Below, in pieces: positions 1-8,500 of a stretch of 17,516 bases of DNA; position 1 is the stretch's first letter, and each line of letters starts with the position of its first letter. This stretch comes from Phycisphaerae bacterium (GTDB taxonomy: Bacteria; Planctomycetota; Phycisphaerae; Phycisphaerales; SM1A02), in assembly GCA_002690755.1 (NCBI GenBank), contig NZFT01000085.1, forward strand, positions 44,872-62,387, written 5' to 3'. The notes beneath the pieces were generated by a model, which worked only from the letters and a program-made list of their open reading frames with translations, was not told the DNA's origin and did not search any database. The position numbers and the translations under genes are program-made.

Positions 1-1052
1 AGGATCGCGATGGTGTCCTCCACGCTCGGCTCGCCCACCACCACCGGCTGGAACCGGCGGGCGAACGCGGCGTCCTTCTCGATGTGCTTCCGGTACTCGT
101 CGAGCGTCGTCGCGCCGATGCACCGGAGCTCGCCCCGCGCGAGCGCGGGCTTCAGCAGGTTGCCGGCGCTCACCGCGCCGTCGGCCTGGCCGGCGCCGAC
201 GATGGTGTGCAGTTCGTCGATGAAGAGGATGATCGACCCTTCCGCGGCCGCGACCTCCCGGAGGACGGCCTTCAGTCGCTCCTCGAACTCGCCTCGGAAC
301 TTCGCACCGGCGAGCAGCTGGCCGACATCGAGCGCCATGATCCGCGCATTCCGCATGCCTTCGGGGCAGTCGTGATCGACGATCCGGATGGCGAGCCCTT
401 CCGCGATGGCGGTCTTGCCGACGCCGGGCTCGCCGATCAGCACGGGGTTGTTCTTGGTGCGACGCGAAAGCACCTGCATGCAGCGACGAATCTCCTCGTC
501 CCGACCGATCACGGGATCGATCTTTCCGGCCGCGGCCCGCTCGTTCAGGTCGATCGCGTACTTCTTGAGTGCCTCGAAGTTGCTCTCCGCGTCGGCGTCG
601 TTGACCTGGGAGACGCCGGACGCCTTTCGAATCCCGTCGATCGCCGCGTCGATCGCGGCCCGCGTCGCACCACAACTCTCGAGCACTTCCCGGGCGTCAC
701 CGGGCACCTCCATCAGTCCGAGCAACAGGTGCTCGGTCGAGACGTAGGCATCCTTCCGCTGCTTGGCTTCCCGTTCGGCCCGTTGCAGGACCTCCATCGT
801 GGCGTTCGCGGTTCGCGGCTGGGTGCCGGTCGCCTGCGGTCGTCGTCCCAGTTCCGCCTCGGCGACGTCGCGGATCCGCTCGGCCTGCAGTCCCGCCTTC
901 GCGAGAATCGACGATGCGACGCCGTTCCGATCCTCGACCATCGCGGCGAGGATGTGAAGCGGCGTGAGTTCGCCGTGGCTGCGGCCCGTCGCGAGCGACT
1001 GGGCGTTGGAAAGAACCTCCTGGGCGAGGGTGGTGAATCGGTCCATCTGCAT
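1..1052 (-). CDS. clpB: ATP-dependent disaggregase ClpB, N-terminal part (cut by window edge)
   Basis: This is a cytoplasmic AAA+ chaperone that, with DnaK, threads aggregated proteins through its hexameric pore. The first 350 residues are visible. They comprise a Clp N-domain (about residues 1-145, starting MQMDRFTT) and the first half of AAA module 1. That module has Walker A GEPGVGKT (lysine near residue 213, bases 411-425), Walker [11 protein letters not shown], the pore-loop stretch [14 protein letters not shown], and a sensor region [15 protein letters not shown]. Spacing of N-domain to Walker A matches E. coli ClpB (K212) rather than ClpA or ClpC. The start at 1052 is supported by GGAG nine bases upstream. 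The gene continues past base 1, so the middle domain and AAA module 2 are not seen. It lies 184 bp after the preceding minus-strand gene and probably has its own promoter. Confidence 0.96.
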   Translation of the reverse strand, partial: MQMDRFTTLAQEVLSNAQSLATGRSHGELTPLHILAAMVEDRNGVASSILAKAGLQAERIRDVAEAELGRRPQATGTQPRTANATMEVLQRAEREAKQRKDAYVSTEHLLLGLMEVPGDAREVLESCGATRAAIDAAIDGIRKASGVSQVNDADAESNFEALKKYAIDLNERAAAGKIDPVIGRDEEIRRCMQVLSRRTKNNPVLIGEPGVGKTAIAEGLAIRIVDHDCPEGMRNARIMALDVGQLLAGAKFRGEFEERLKAVLREVAAAEGSIILFIDELHTIVGAGQADGAVSAGNLLKPALARGELRCIGATTLDEYRKHIEKDAAFARRFQPVVVGEPSVEDTIAI

Positions 1053-1061
1053 GTTTGAAAT

Positions 1062-1065
1062 CTCC
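1062..1065 (-). promoter_or_regulatory. Ribosome binding site of clpB
   Basis: GGAG on the minus strand lies nine bases before the ATG at 1052. It favours this ATG, although a second in-frame ATG lies two codons further in. Confidence 0.7.
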
Positions 1066-1108
1066 AATCTCGACGTCCGGGGTTGAAGCCTCGGATCGTC
1101 GATCTCCC

Positions 1109-1140
1109 GTACCGAACGCAACTTGCGTGCCGGTTCGTAC
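1109..1140. repeat. Nested inverted repeat upstream of clpB
   Basis: The core at 1116-1128 is a perfect palindrome, ACGCAA-C-TTGCGT (6-bp arms around one central base). It lies inside a wider imperfect inverted repeat in which GTAC-C-GAAC (1109-1117) pairs with GTTCGTAC (1133-1140), with one bulged base. The position, 57-88 bases upstream of the clpB start and outside any gene, suits an operator or a leader structure. It is not the CIRCE element (TTAGCACTC-N9-GAGTGCTAA) or the HspR HAIR element. No U-tract follows, so a rho-independent terminator is unlikely. Confidence 0.5.
1117..1132 (-). promoter_or_regulatory. Possible sigma-54-type promoter for clpB
   Basis: The minus strand reads CGGCACG-CAAG-TTGCG, close to the sigma-54 consensus TGGCACG-N4-TTGCW, with the invariant GG and GC at the right spacing. 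Predicted transcription would begin near 1106, giving a leader of about 54 bases before the clpB ATG. The motif overlaps the palindrome listed separately, so part of the match may be a by-product of that palindrome. This is pattern matching only; no activator site was identified. Confidence 0.3.
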
Positions 1141-1236
1141 CCCGTGCCAGACCGTCCGGGAGACCGTACAAGCGGGTTTTCAGCGCATCCGGGGCCGCCG
1201 CGACTGCCGAAGGGGCAGGATCGATTCGAGGACCCG

Positions 1237-2175
1237 TCAGGATCCGGTGGGAATCACCTCGACGGGGAATCCGGCGGGCAGGATTTCCGGACGGTCGTTG
1301 AACCAGGAGACCAGCCAGCGGAACGCGTCGACCAGTCGCGGCCCGGGACGATTGAACATCGCGTTGCCGTCGACCATCACCACCGCGTTCGCGACGCCGT
1401 TCCGTACCGCGGGAAGTTCCCGCCACCAGTCCGATGCCTGCAGGGCCGGGAGTTCGCGACGAATCGCGTCGAGGTCGTATCCGCACGGACACACCACGAT
1501 CCGCGCCGGCGCCGCCGCGACGATCTCATCGGGCGTGACCTGGCGACTCTTGGCGCCGACCGGATTGAGCGAGTGCCGACCGCCCGCCTCCTCGATCAGC
1601 CCCGGTGTCCAGTGCCCCCCCACGAACGCCGGATCCATCCACTCGAGGAAGAGCGTCTCCGGTCCCGGCACGTACTGGTTCGCGTAGTCCACGGCCGACC
1701 AGTATCCGTCCCGGGCCTCGACCACCGCCTGTTCGGCCTCGCGTTCGCGATCGACCGCTCGGCCGACCGTCAGCAGGTCGTCGAACACGTCCATCAGCGT
1801 GTGGGGATCGAGGCTCACGATCTCCGGCGGGTCGGGCATCGAGGCCGCCGCACCACGGACCGTCGCCAGATCGATCGAACACACCTCGCAGAGGTCCTGG
1901 GTCAGGATCACGTCGGGCCGGAGCGCGATCAGTCGTTCGACGTCGAGGTGGTAGAGGCTCGCCGACGCGGAGGCTTCTTCGCCACCCAGCGCCTCACGAA
2001 CCTGCTGATCGATCGCCGCGCTGGAATCCGCGGTGGTCCGGGCCGCGGTCAGCACCGGACGGTCACCGACCGAGGTTGGAAAGTCGCATTCGTGGCTCCG
2101 GCCGACCAGCAACGATTCCCCACCGATCGCGCAGAGGACTTCGGTGGCCGACGGCAGCAGACTGATGACGCGCAT
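1237..2175 (-). CDS. BtuF-like cobalamin/siderophore-binding family protein without signal peptide
   Basis: The 312-residue protein matches the periplasmic-binding-protein fold used by BtuF/FepB-type ABC systems (COG0614). It opens with [12 protein letters not shown]. Family-typical stretches include [32 protein letters not shown] and a proline/cysteine segment [15 protein letters not shown]. The start is the family-typical one and leaves no room for a secretion signal; the product is therefore predicted to be cytosolic, unlike true BtuF. No permease or ATPase gene lies beside it. The stop of the upstream PmoA-fusion gene is 38 bp before this start on the same strand, so co-transcription is possible. 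No clear Shine-Dalgarno sequence is visible. The family is recognised, but its ligand and cellular role are unknown; annotation as a cobalamin-binding protein rests on homology only. Confidence 0.85.
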   Translation of the reverse strand: MRVISLLPSATEVLCAIGGESLLVGRSHECDFPTSVGDRPVLTAARTTADSSAAIDQQVREALGGEEASASASLYHLDVERLIALRPDVILTQDLCEVCSIDLATVRGAAASMPDPPEIVSLDPHTLMDVFDDLLTVGRAVDREREAEQAVVEARDGYWSAVDYANQYVPGPETLFLEWMDPAFVGGHWTPGLIEEAGGRHSLNPVGAKSRQVTPDEIVAAAPARIVVCPCGYDLDAIRRELPALQASDWWRELPAVRNGVANAVVMVDGNAMFNRPGPRLVDAFRWLVSWFNDRPEILPAGFPVEVIPTGS

Positions 2176-2213
2176 CCGGGCATGCTACGCGGACCGGACG
2201 GTGCGGTCCTCAT

Positions 2214-3971
2214 TCACGTTGCGAGCGGGCTCGGTTCCGCGCCGGTTTCGAGCGTCACCGTGTAGGCGAGCCGAATCGGCGATTCCCGGGTGACGGTCAT
2301 CGCACCGGACTCACCGCCACCCTCGAACGCCCGACGTCCGAAGGGATTCGCCGCGAGCAGTCCGTACTTTCGGGCGTGCCACCACGTCGGGTGCCGGGGA
2401 TTTCGATCGGCGTCCTCGATCCGGACTCGAACCAGACGACCGTCGATCGGCCCCTCGGCCATCACCCAGTCCGATCGCCGCCCCCAGCACGCCCCGTCGA
2501 ACAGGCCTTCGGCGTTCTCAAGTCGGCCCAGCGCCACCGGTCCATCGACCCGAAGCGTGGGTGCCAGCCGAACCGCGAACGTCCCCTCCTTGGTGTCGCC
2601 GAGCACCATCGATTCACCCGCGGGCATGAGTTCGAGATCGACGTCGATCCGGTGCCGACGCGGTGTGGCGGAGAACCGCATTCGACGCCTTTCGGTGGCG
2701 ACCGGCCGCCCTTCGCAGGTCCAGTCCGCGACGAAGCGGACCGCATCGTCCTCCACCACGTGCTCCCGGACCCGGACTCGACACTTCGGATCGTGCCAGA
2801 AGTCATGACCGTCGACGTCACCGTGGGCGAACCAGAGACCGCGATGATGCGGGTGATCGGTCGCTTCGCCGGCGTTCCGCACGAACGGGAATCCACGAAT
2901 GGCCAGCCGATCCCCGGGCGCATTCAACGGAAACACCGTCGGCGTCCGTTCCGCCGGACCGAGACGAAGCGTGGCCATCAGCGCGTCGCCGGACCGGACG
3001 TCGAGCATGTTCGGCGCTCGTCGCCTCGGCGCGATTCGGATCGCGCCGGCGGGCTCGTCGGTCTGGTAGCGATGATCCACCGTCATGGCCTTCGCCAGCG
3101 CGCCCTGATTCCCGAGGGCGCTGACCAGGTGCCGTGGCCGTGGCGTGTGCGCTTCCAGCAGCACCATTCCCGGGTAGTCGTCATCGACCAGTCGCCGCAA
3201 CAGGTCCGCGCAGGGATATCGCTCGTCCCCCAGCTCCCGGACATGCACCGTGCCACCGAAGAAGGGCCGGAGCATCTCGTAGTGCCGCGCGAACCCGCGG
3301 CCACGAAGGTCCCGCGGATTCGAATTCCAGCAGACGCGGACCGCGGGATGATCCGCGATCTCGATGATGCGTCGGATGACCGCCGGATCGGCACACTGAC
3401 CGTGGACCTCCAACCGCAGTTCCTGACCGAGGTCCGAAGCCGCGGGTCCCAGTTCCGCGAGACTTCGACCGATCTGTTCGATCGTCCGTTCACGTTCCAC
3501 GCCGGGGTGAAACGAGTCGGGCTTCACCTTGACGCCGCCGCCGCCGATGGCCGCGGAGAGTTCGAGGAACTCGAGGGTGGCCCGCTTGGCGGCCGCGAGT
3601 CGATCGGGATCGGGCGAATCGAAGCGTTCGTCGCTCCCGATGCCGACGATCTCCACCGGCGACGCCGCGAAGCGATCGCGAACCGTCCGGCGTGCCGCCG
3701 CGTCTAGCCCCCGTTCGACCGCATGTCCGTGGGTGGTCCGCAGTTCGACACCGTCGAGACCGGCCTCGGTGCAAGCGTCGATCAGCACGGGCAGCGAAAG
3801 ATCGCGACCCCAGAGATAGGTGACCATTCCGAAGCGGAGTCTGGATTCAGCGGGGTCGGCGACGAGGAGACTCGATCGCATCGCGGCGGCGAGTGCCGCA
3901 GGTCCCGCGACCATCGATGCGGCGGTACCCGCCAGAAAGCGTCGCCGCGAAGGATCGGTCGTGTCGGCCAT
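2214..3971 (-). CDS. Tat-exported fusion: xylose-isomerase-like TIM barrel plus PmoA-like (DUF6807) domain
   Basis: The predicted protein has 585 residues. It begins with a twin-arginine signal (SRRRFLAG at residues 8-15, then a hydrophobic stretch to about 30). Residues 46-297 look like a sugar-phosphate isomerase/epimerase TIM barrel: FGMVTYLWG, GVELRTTHG, KVKPDSFHP, LEVHG (E188, H190) and LLEAH (E273) resemble its strand ends and metal ligands. Residues about 320-575 match the PmoA-like family DUF6807, with the hallmark TDHPHHRGLWFAHGDVDG (371-388) and a conserved HPTWWHARKYG. A longer frame starts at 4136, but ATG 3971 is chosen: it has GGAG eight bases upstream, places the Tat motif at the N-terminus, and avoids overlap with the upstream gene, which stops 22 bp away. 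The substrate is unknown; neighbouring Gfo/Idh enzyme and export suggest sugar-derivative metabolism in the periplasm. Confidence 0.88.
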   Translation of the reverse strand: MADTTDPSRRRFLAGTAASMVAGPAALAAAMRSSLLVADPAESRLRFGMVTYLWGRDLSLPVLIDACTEAGLDGVELRTTHGHAVERGLDAAARRTVRDRFAASPVEIVGIGSDERFDSPDPDRLAAAKRATLEFLELSAAIGGGGVKVKPDSFHPGVERERTIEQIGRSLAELGPAASDLGQELRLEVHGQCADPAVIRRIIEIADHPAVRVCWNSNPRDLRGRGFARHYEMLRPFFGGTVHVRELGDERYPCADLLRRLVDDDYPGMVLLEAHTPRPRHLVSALGNQGALAKAMTVDHRYQTDEPAGAIRIAPRRRAPNMLDVRSGDALMATLRLGPAERTPTVFPLNAPGDRLAIRGFPFVRNAGEATDHPHHRGLWFAHGDVDGHDFWHDPKCRVRVREHVVEDDAVRFVADWTCEGRPVATERRRMRFSATPRRHRIDVDLELMPAGESMVLGDTKEGTFAVRLAPTLRVDGPVALGRLENAEGLFDGACWGRRSDWVMAEGPIDGRLVRVRIEDADRNPRHPTWWHARKYGLLAANPFGRRAFEGGGESGAMTVTRESPIRLAYTVTLETGAEPSPLAT

Positions 3972-3979
3972 GGGATCGA

Positions 3980-3983
3980 CTCC
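3980..3983 (-). promoter_or_regulatory. Ribosome binding site that sets the start of the TIM-barrel/PmoA fusion
   Basis: GGAG lies eight bases before ATG 3971, inside the 22-bp gap after the oxidoreductase gene. It decides against the longer open frame beginning at 4136, which would add 55 arginine-rich residues in front of the Tat motif. Confidence 0.65.
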
Positions 3984-3993
3984 GGGACGGGGT

Positions 3994-5502
3994 TCAGAAC
4001 GCATAGGGCGCGCGGGCGTTTCGCGCCAGCATCGCGGTGGCCTCGGGGTCCGCGACGACCGCATCACCCGACGGCGTGACGCGAAGGGTTCGCCCGAGGG
4101 TGACCGGGGTTCTCTCGAGATCGACCTCGTTCGCATCGAGATGCGTCTTCATGCGTCGCCAGCCGTCGAGCGCGACCGCATCGCCGCTCCACGCGGAATC
4201 GACGGCCGCCGGCGCGGCCGCCTCACCCAGCACGTGGGAGAGGATTCCCAGGTGGCAATACGCGGAAGAGAGGTGCCCATCCTCGATGGGGGCGTTCAGA
4301 ACCGTCGGATCGTCGGCCCGAACCGCTTCGATGAAGTTGGCGAAATGGTCGCCGCCTCCCTTCCACTCCTGCTGCTTGACCCCGTCGCGATCGATGAAGT
4401 CCGCCCAGTTGTAGGAGTTCGAGACCCGGACCATGCCGTGCTCGCCGTGGATCACGTTGCCGATCGACTGGCCTTCGAACCGGTCCATCTCCCACTTGCC
4501 GGACTGCGACGCCTTGTCCTTCGGCAATCCGCGAACCTCGAAGACCAGTGGCGTCCCACCGCAATCGAACACCGCGACCTGGGTGTTCGGCGAGTCGCCG
4601 GCGTCGACGTAGCCGAGCCGGCCGCCGACGGAGTCGACGCGGGCCGGCATCCGATCGGCCTCCAGCGCCCAGCGGGCGATGTCCATCTGGTGGATGCCCT
4701 GGTTTCCAAGATCACCGTTGCCGGTGTGCAGGTCCCAGTGCCAGTCGTAGTGCAGACGCGGTCGCTGAAGCGATCGATAGGCGACGGGGCCGAGCCAGCG
4801 GTCGTAGTCGACCGCGGTGGGGACGAACCGGGACCGGTCGTCCGCACCGATGGATCGTCTCGGCTTGTAGCACAGACCACGCGAGCAGTGGATGTCGCCG
4901 ATTCCACCATCGTGTACGAAGGACATGGCGTCGCGAACGCTCGCCGCCGACCGGCCCTGGGTTCCACTCGCGCAGATCAACCCGGTGCGATTCGCCGCGT
5001 CGACGATCCGCTGGCCTTCCTCGACGACGTGCGACACCGGCTTCTCGCAGTAGACGTGCTTTCCGGCATCGAGCGCCCAGCATGCGAGCATCGAGTGCGT
5101 GTGATTGGGCGTGGCGATCGCGATGACGTCGATGTCCTCGCGGTCGAGCAGCGTTCGCGGGTCGCCGGTGGCGTCGACCTCGAAGCCAGCCCACTTCTCG
5201 CCACCTCTGGCGCACTCCGCGACGCGACGGGCGAGCACCTCGGAGTCCACGTCGCAGAGCGCGACCACCCGGACGCCCGGAAGTCGGACGAATCCCATGG
5301 TGTGGTTCCAGCCTCGGCCGCGCAGGCCGATCACCGCGACCCGGATCTCGTCCGGCATTCCCGATGGAACCGGCGGATCCGCCTTCTCGGCGACCTGGTC
5401 CTGCGCTGCGGACGCGGGGGACGTGCGGACAAGGGCGCCCGCGGCGCCCACCGCGGAGGCGGCGATGAAGTCGCGACGACTGGGGACGGAAGGGTTCTTC
5501 AT
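3994..5502 (-). CDS. Tat-exported Gfo/Idh/MocA family oxidoreductase
   Basis: The 502-residue protein begins with a Tat signal, SRRDFIAA (residues 8-15), followed by an alanine-rich hydrophobic core. The Rossmann domain opens at about residue 53 with RVAVIGLRGRGW, a GxGxxG-like loop. It continues with ALCDVDSEV, AIATPNHTHS and the cofactor/catalytic motif CEKPVSH (152-158). The C-terminal substrate domain carries GDLGNQGIHQMDIARW (264-278), whose GIHxxD (269-274) holds the expected catalytic histidine, H271. Members use NAD(P) to oxidise or epimerise sugars, inositols or glycosides (some are GH109-like). Exported members probably carry a tightly bound cofactor. The fusion gene follows after 22 bp, suggesting a two-gene unit. 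The substrate cannot be read from sequence. No strong Shine-Dalgarno sequence precedes the ATG, but the Tat motif position supports it. Confidence 0.92.
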   Translation of the reverse strand: MKNPSVPSRRDFIAASAVGAAGALVRTSPASAAQDQVAEKADPPVPSGMPDEIRVAVIGLRGRGWNHTMGFVRLPGVRVVALCDVDSEVLARRVAECARGGEKWAGFEVDATGDPRTLLDREDIDVIAIATPNHTHSMLACWALDAGKHVYCEKPVSHVVEEGQRIVDAANRTGLICASGTQGRSAASVRDAMSFVHDGGIGDIHCSRGLCYKPRRSIGADDRSRFVPTAVDYDRWLGPVAYRSLQRPRLHYDWHWDLHTGNGDLGNQGIHQMDIARWALEADRMPARVDSVGGRLGYVDAGDSPNTQVAVFDCGGTPLVFEVRGLPKDKASQSGKWEMDRFEGQSIGNVIHGEHGMVRVSNSYNWADFIDRDGVKQQEWKGGGDHFANFIEAVRADDPTVLNAPIEDGHLSSAYCHLGILSHVLGEAAAPAAVDSAWSGDAVALDGWRRMKTHLDANEVDLERTPVTLGRTLRVTPSGDAVVADPEATAMLARNARAPYAF

Positions 5503-5578
5503 GACTCGACGGTATCGGATGCCGGTGACTTCGCAAGCACCTTGTCCGACGAGCGACGGAACAGGCCGGTCCGAGTGA

Positions 5579-8500
5579 TCAGATCGACGATTCGGGCGTT
5601 CCCTCGCCCGGCGGCGGATCGTCGCCTCGGACCCCGAAGATCCGCTCGCGTGCGAACTCGACCACGATGTAGATCACCGGCACGATGAGCAGGCTGAGGA
5701 ACGTCGACGCGATCATGCCGCCCAGCACCGTGGTGCCGATCGAATGCCGGGCGTTGGCACCCGGGCCCGTGGCGAAGACGAGCGGAAGCACACCGAGGAT
5801 GAACGCGAAGGCGGTCATCAGGATCGGGCGAAGTCGCAGGCGGACCGCTTCCATCGCGGCTTCGATGATCCCCGTGCCCTCCTCACGCAGTGACTTCGCG
5901 AACTCCACGATCAGAATCGCGTTCTTGGCCGCGAGCCCGACCAGCATGAGCAGTCCGATCTGGCCGTAGACGTCGAGCGGAAGCACCCGGATGTCGAGCG
6001 CGATCAACGCCCCGAGCACCGCGAGCGGAACGGAGAGCAGGATCACGAAGGGCATCGCCCAGCTCTCGTAGAGGGCCGCGAGCACCAGGAAGATCGTGAT
6101 GAGGGAGAGCCCGAAGATGATCGGCGCGATGTTGCCGACCTTCATCTGCTGGTAGACGGTGCCCGTCCATTCGTATCCCCAGCCTTCCGGGGCGAGTTCG
6201 GCCTTCGCGACCTCCATCATCGCCTTCACCGCCTCGCCGCCGGACTTGCCCTTGGCGGGACCACCGATGACCTGCGCGGATTCGTAGAGGTTGTAGTGGG
6301 CGATGTTCATCGGCCCCGCGTCCTGCTTCAGGGTCACGAACTGCGACAACGGAATCTGGTCACCCTGCTTGTTCTGCACGCGAAGGGCCAGGACGTCCTC
6401 GAAGGTCATCCGGTCGGCGCCCTCCGCCTGCAGGTTCACCTGATAGACCTGGTTGTACTTGTTCCAGTTGTTGACGTAGTACCCGCCGAGATGGACCTGA
6501 AGCGTCTGGAACACGTCGGCCATCGAAAGACCGAGGCGGGTCGCTTCGACCCGGTCGATCTCCAGATCGACCTCCGGGACGTCGGTCTTGAAATCGCAGA
6601 GCAGGTTTCCGATCTCGGGCCGCGCTTCGGCCTTCTCGATGAACTCCAGCGTCGCGGCCAGCAGCGCATCGGAGCCGCGGTTGAGCTGGTCGAGGATCTC
6701 GAACTGGAATCCGCCGGTCGAACCCAGCCCGGGGATCGGCGGCGGATTGATCGGAATGCACGTCGCGCCGTCGACCGCGAACAGCTCCCGCTTCGCCACG
6801 TCGATCACGCCGGGCACCTGCTCGTCCGCGACGGTGCGTTCGGGGAAGGGATCGAGGATCGCGAAGACCACGCCGGTGGCGGAGTCGGCGTAGGCGTCGA
6901 GGAAGTTGTAGCCCGCGACGGTGTTGACGTACTGGACACCGGGCGTGTCGAGCAGGATCGACGCCGCCTCCTCGCACGCCGCCTCGGTCCGTTCGAGCGA
7001 CGAGCCGCTGGGGAGGGCGACGAAGACGAAGAACCAGCCCTGGTCCTCCTGAGGCACGAAGCCCGTCGGCGTCTCCTTGAATCGATTGAAGGTCAGGAGG
7101 ATGAGCGCCGCGAAGGCGATCAGGACCGCCCACCAGAGGCGCCGCCCGAGCATGCCGACGAACCGACTGAAGCCGCTGGAGATCTTGTCGAAGCCGTCGT
7201 TGAACATCCGGAACGGCTTGATGCGGTCCTCCCGCGCCGTGTGTCGGAGCAGGACACCGGAGAGCGCCGGACTGAGGCTCAGTGAATTGAAGGCCGAGAT
7301 CGCCACGGAGAAGGCGATGGTGAGGGCGAACTGGTTGTAGAGCTGACCGGCGATCCCGGGCATGAACGCCGTCGGGACGAACACCGCCATCAGCACCGCC
7401 GTCGTCGCGACGATCGGCGGAGTGACCTCCCGCATCGCGGCGACCGCGGCGTCCCGCCGCCCGAGCCCGGACTCCAGCTGTCGTTCCACGTTCTCCACCA
7501 CCACGATCGCATCGTCCACCACCAGACCGACCGCGAGCACCAGGCCGAGCAGGGTGAGGGTGTTGATCGAGAATCCGAACGCCGCGAGGATCGCGAAGGT
7601 CGCGACCAGCGACACCGGGATGGCGATGATCGGGATGATGGTGGTCCGCCAGCTCTGGAGGAACACGAAGACCACGATCACCACGAGGCCGATCGCCTCG
7701 AGCAGGGTGACCACCAGCTCCTTCATGCTGTCCTTGACGAAGTCGGTGCTGTCGTAGGTGATCTTCGCCTCGACCCCGTCGGGGAACCGCCCCTTCGCGG
7801 CGAGTTCGTCGATCAACGCCTGGATCTGGTTGCTGAGCTGGATCGCGTTCGCGCCCGATCGCTGGAAGATGCCGAGCAGCGCGGTCGGCTGGTTCTGATA
7901 CCGGGTGGAAGAGGCGTAGGACTCCGCACCGAGTTCGACCCGACCGATGTCCTTGATCTGCACGACCCCGCCGTCACGGACCGCGACCACGATGTCGTTG
8001 AAGTCCTCGGCCTCACGAAGCTGGCCGAGCGTGGTCAGCTGGTAGGTGTAGGCGGTGGCTTCGGGAAGCGGCGGCGCGCCGATCTGACCCGCCGCGACGT
8101 CGACGTTCTGGGCCTGGACCGCGCTGACCACCTCGTTCGGCGTGATGCCGACCGAGGCCATCTTGTCCGGATCGAGCCAGATTCGGATCGAGTACTCGAG
8201 AAAACCGAAGTTCGTGACCTGCCCCGCGCCGGGCAGGCGGTTCAGTGCGTCGACCAGGTTGATCTGGGCCCAGTTCCCGAGGAAGGCGCTGTCGTAGTTG
8301 CCGGTCGGATCGTAGAGGGTGAGCAGACAGGTGATGTCCGTCTCGGCCTTGTTGATCGCGACCCCGGACCGCTGCGTGACCTCCGGTAGCTGCCCGAGCG
8401 CGGTCTGCACCTTGTTCTGGATGTCCACCGCCCCGATGTCGACGTCGTAACCGACCTCGAAGGTGACGGTGATCGCGCTCGCACCGTTCGAGGTCGAGTT

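Noticed and set aside
84..1058. Long plus-strand open frame (324 codons) opposite clpB
   Set aside because: The minus strand encodes an unmistakable ClpB with Walker motifs. The plus-strand frame has no family features and is a mirror of G+C-rich codons.
1053..1236. CIRCE or HAIR heat-shock operator before clpB
   Set aside because: Neither consensus is present on either strand; only the unrelated ACGCAA-C-TTGCGT palindrome was found.
2376..3707. Plus-strand open frame of 443 codons opposite the TIM/PmoA fusion
   Set aside because: Its product is arginine- and histidine-rich with no recognisable domain. The opposite strand carries the real gene with Tat signal and two domain families.
3972..4136. 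Upstream extension of the TIM/PmoA gene to ATG 4136
   Set aside because: It would overlap the oxidoreductase gene by over 140 bp and bury the Tat motif behind 55 arginine-rich residues. ATG 3971 has a good Shine-Dalgarno sequence.
5503..5578. Terminator between the RND pump gene and the Gfo/Idh gene
   Set aside because: No G+C-rich hairpin followed by a T-tract is visible on the minus strand, so I cannot say whether the two units are transcriptionally separate.
3820..5688. Plus-strand open frame of 622 codons opposite the Gfo/Idh gene
   Set aside because: It spans two real minus-strand genes and their spacer, and shows no ribosome binding site or domain. It is an antisense shadow.
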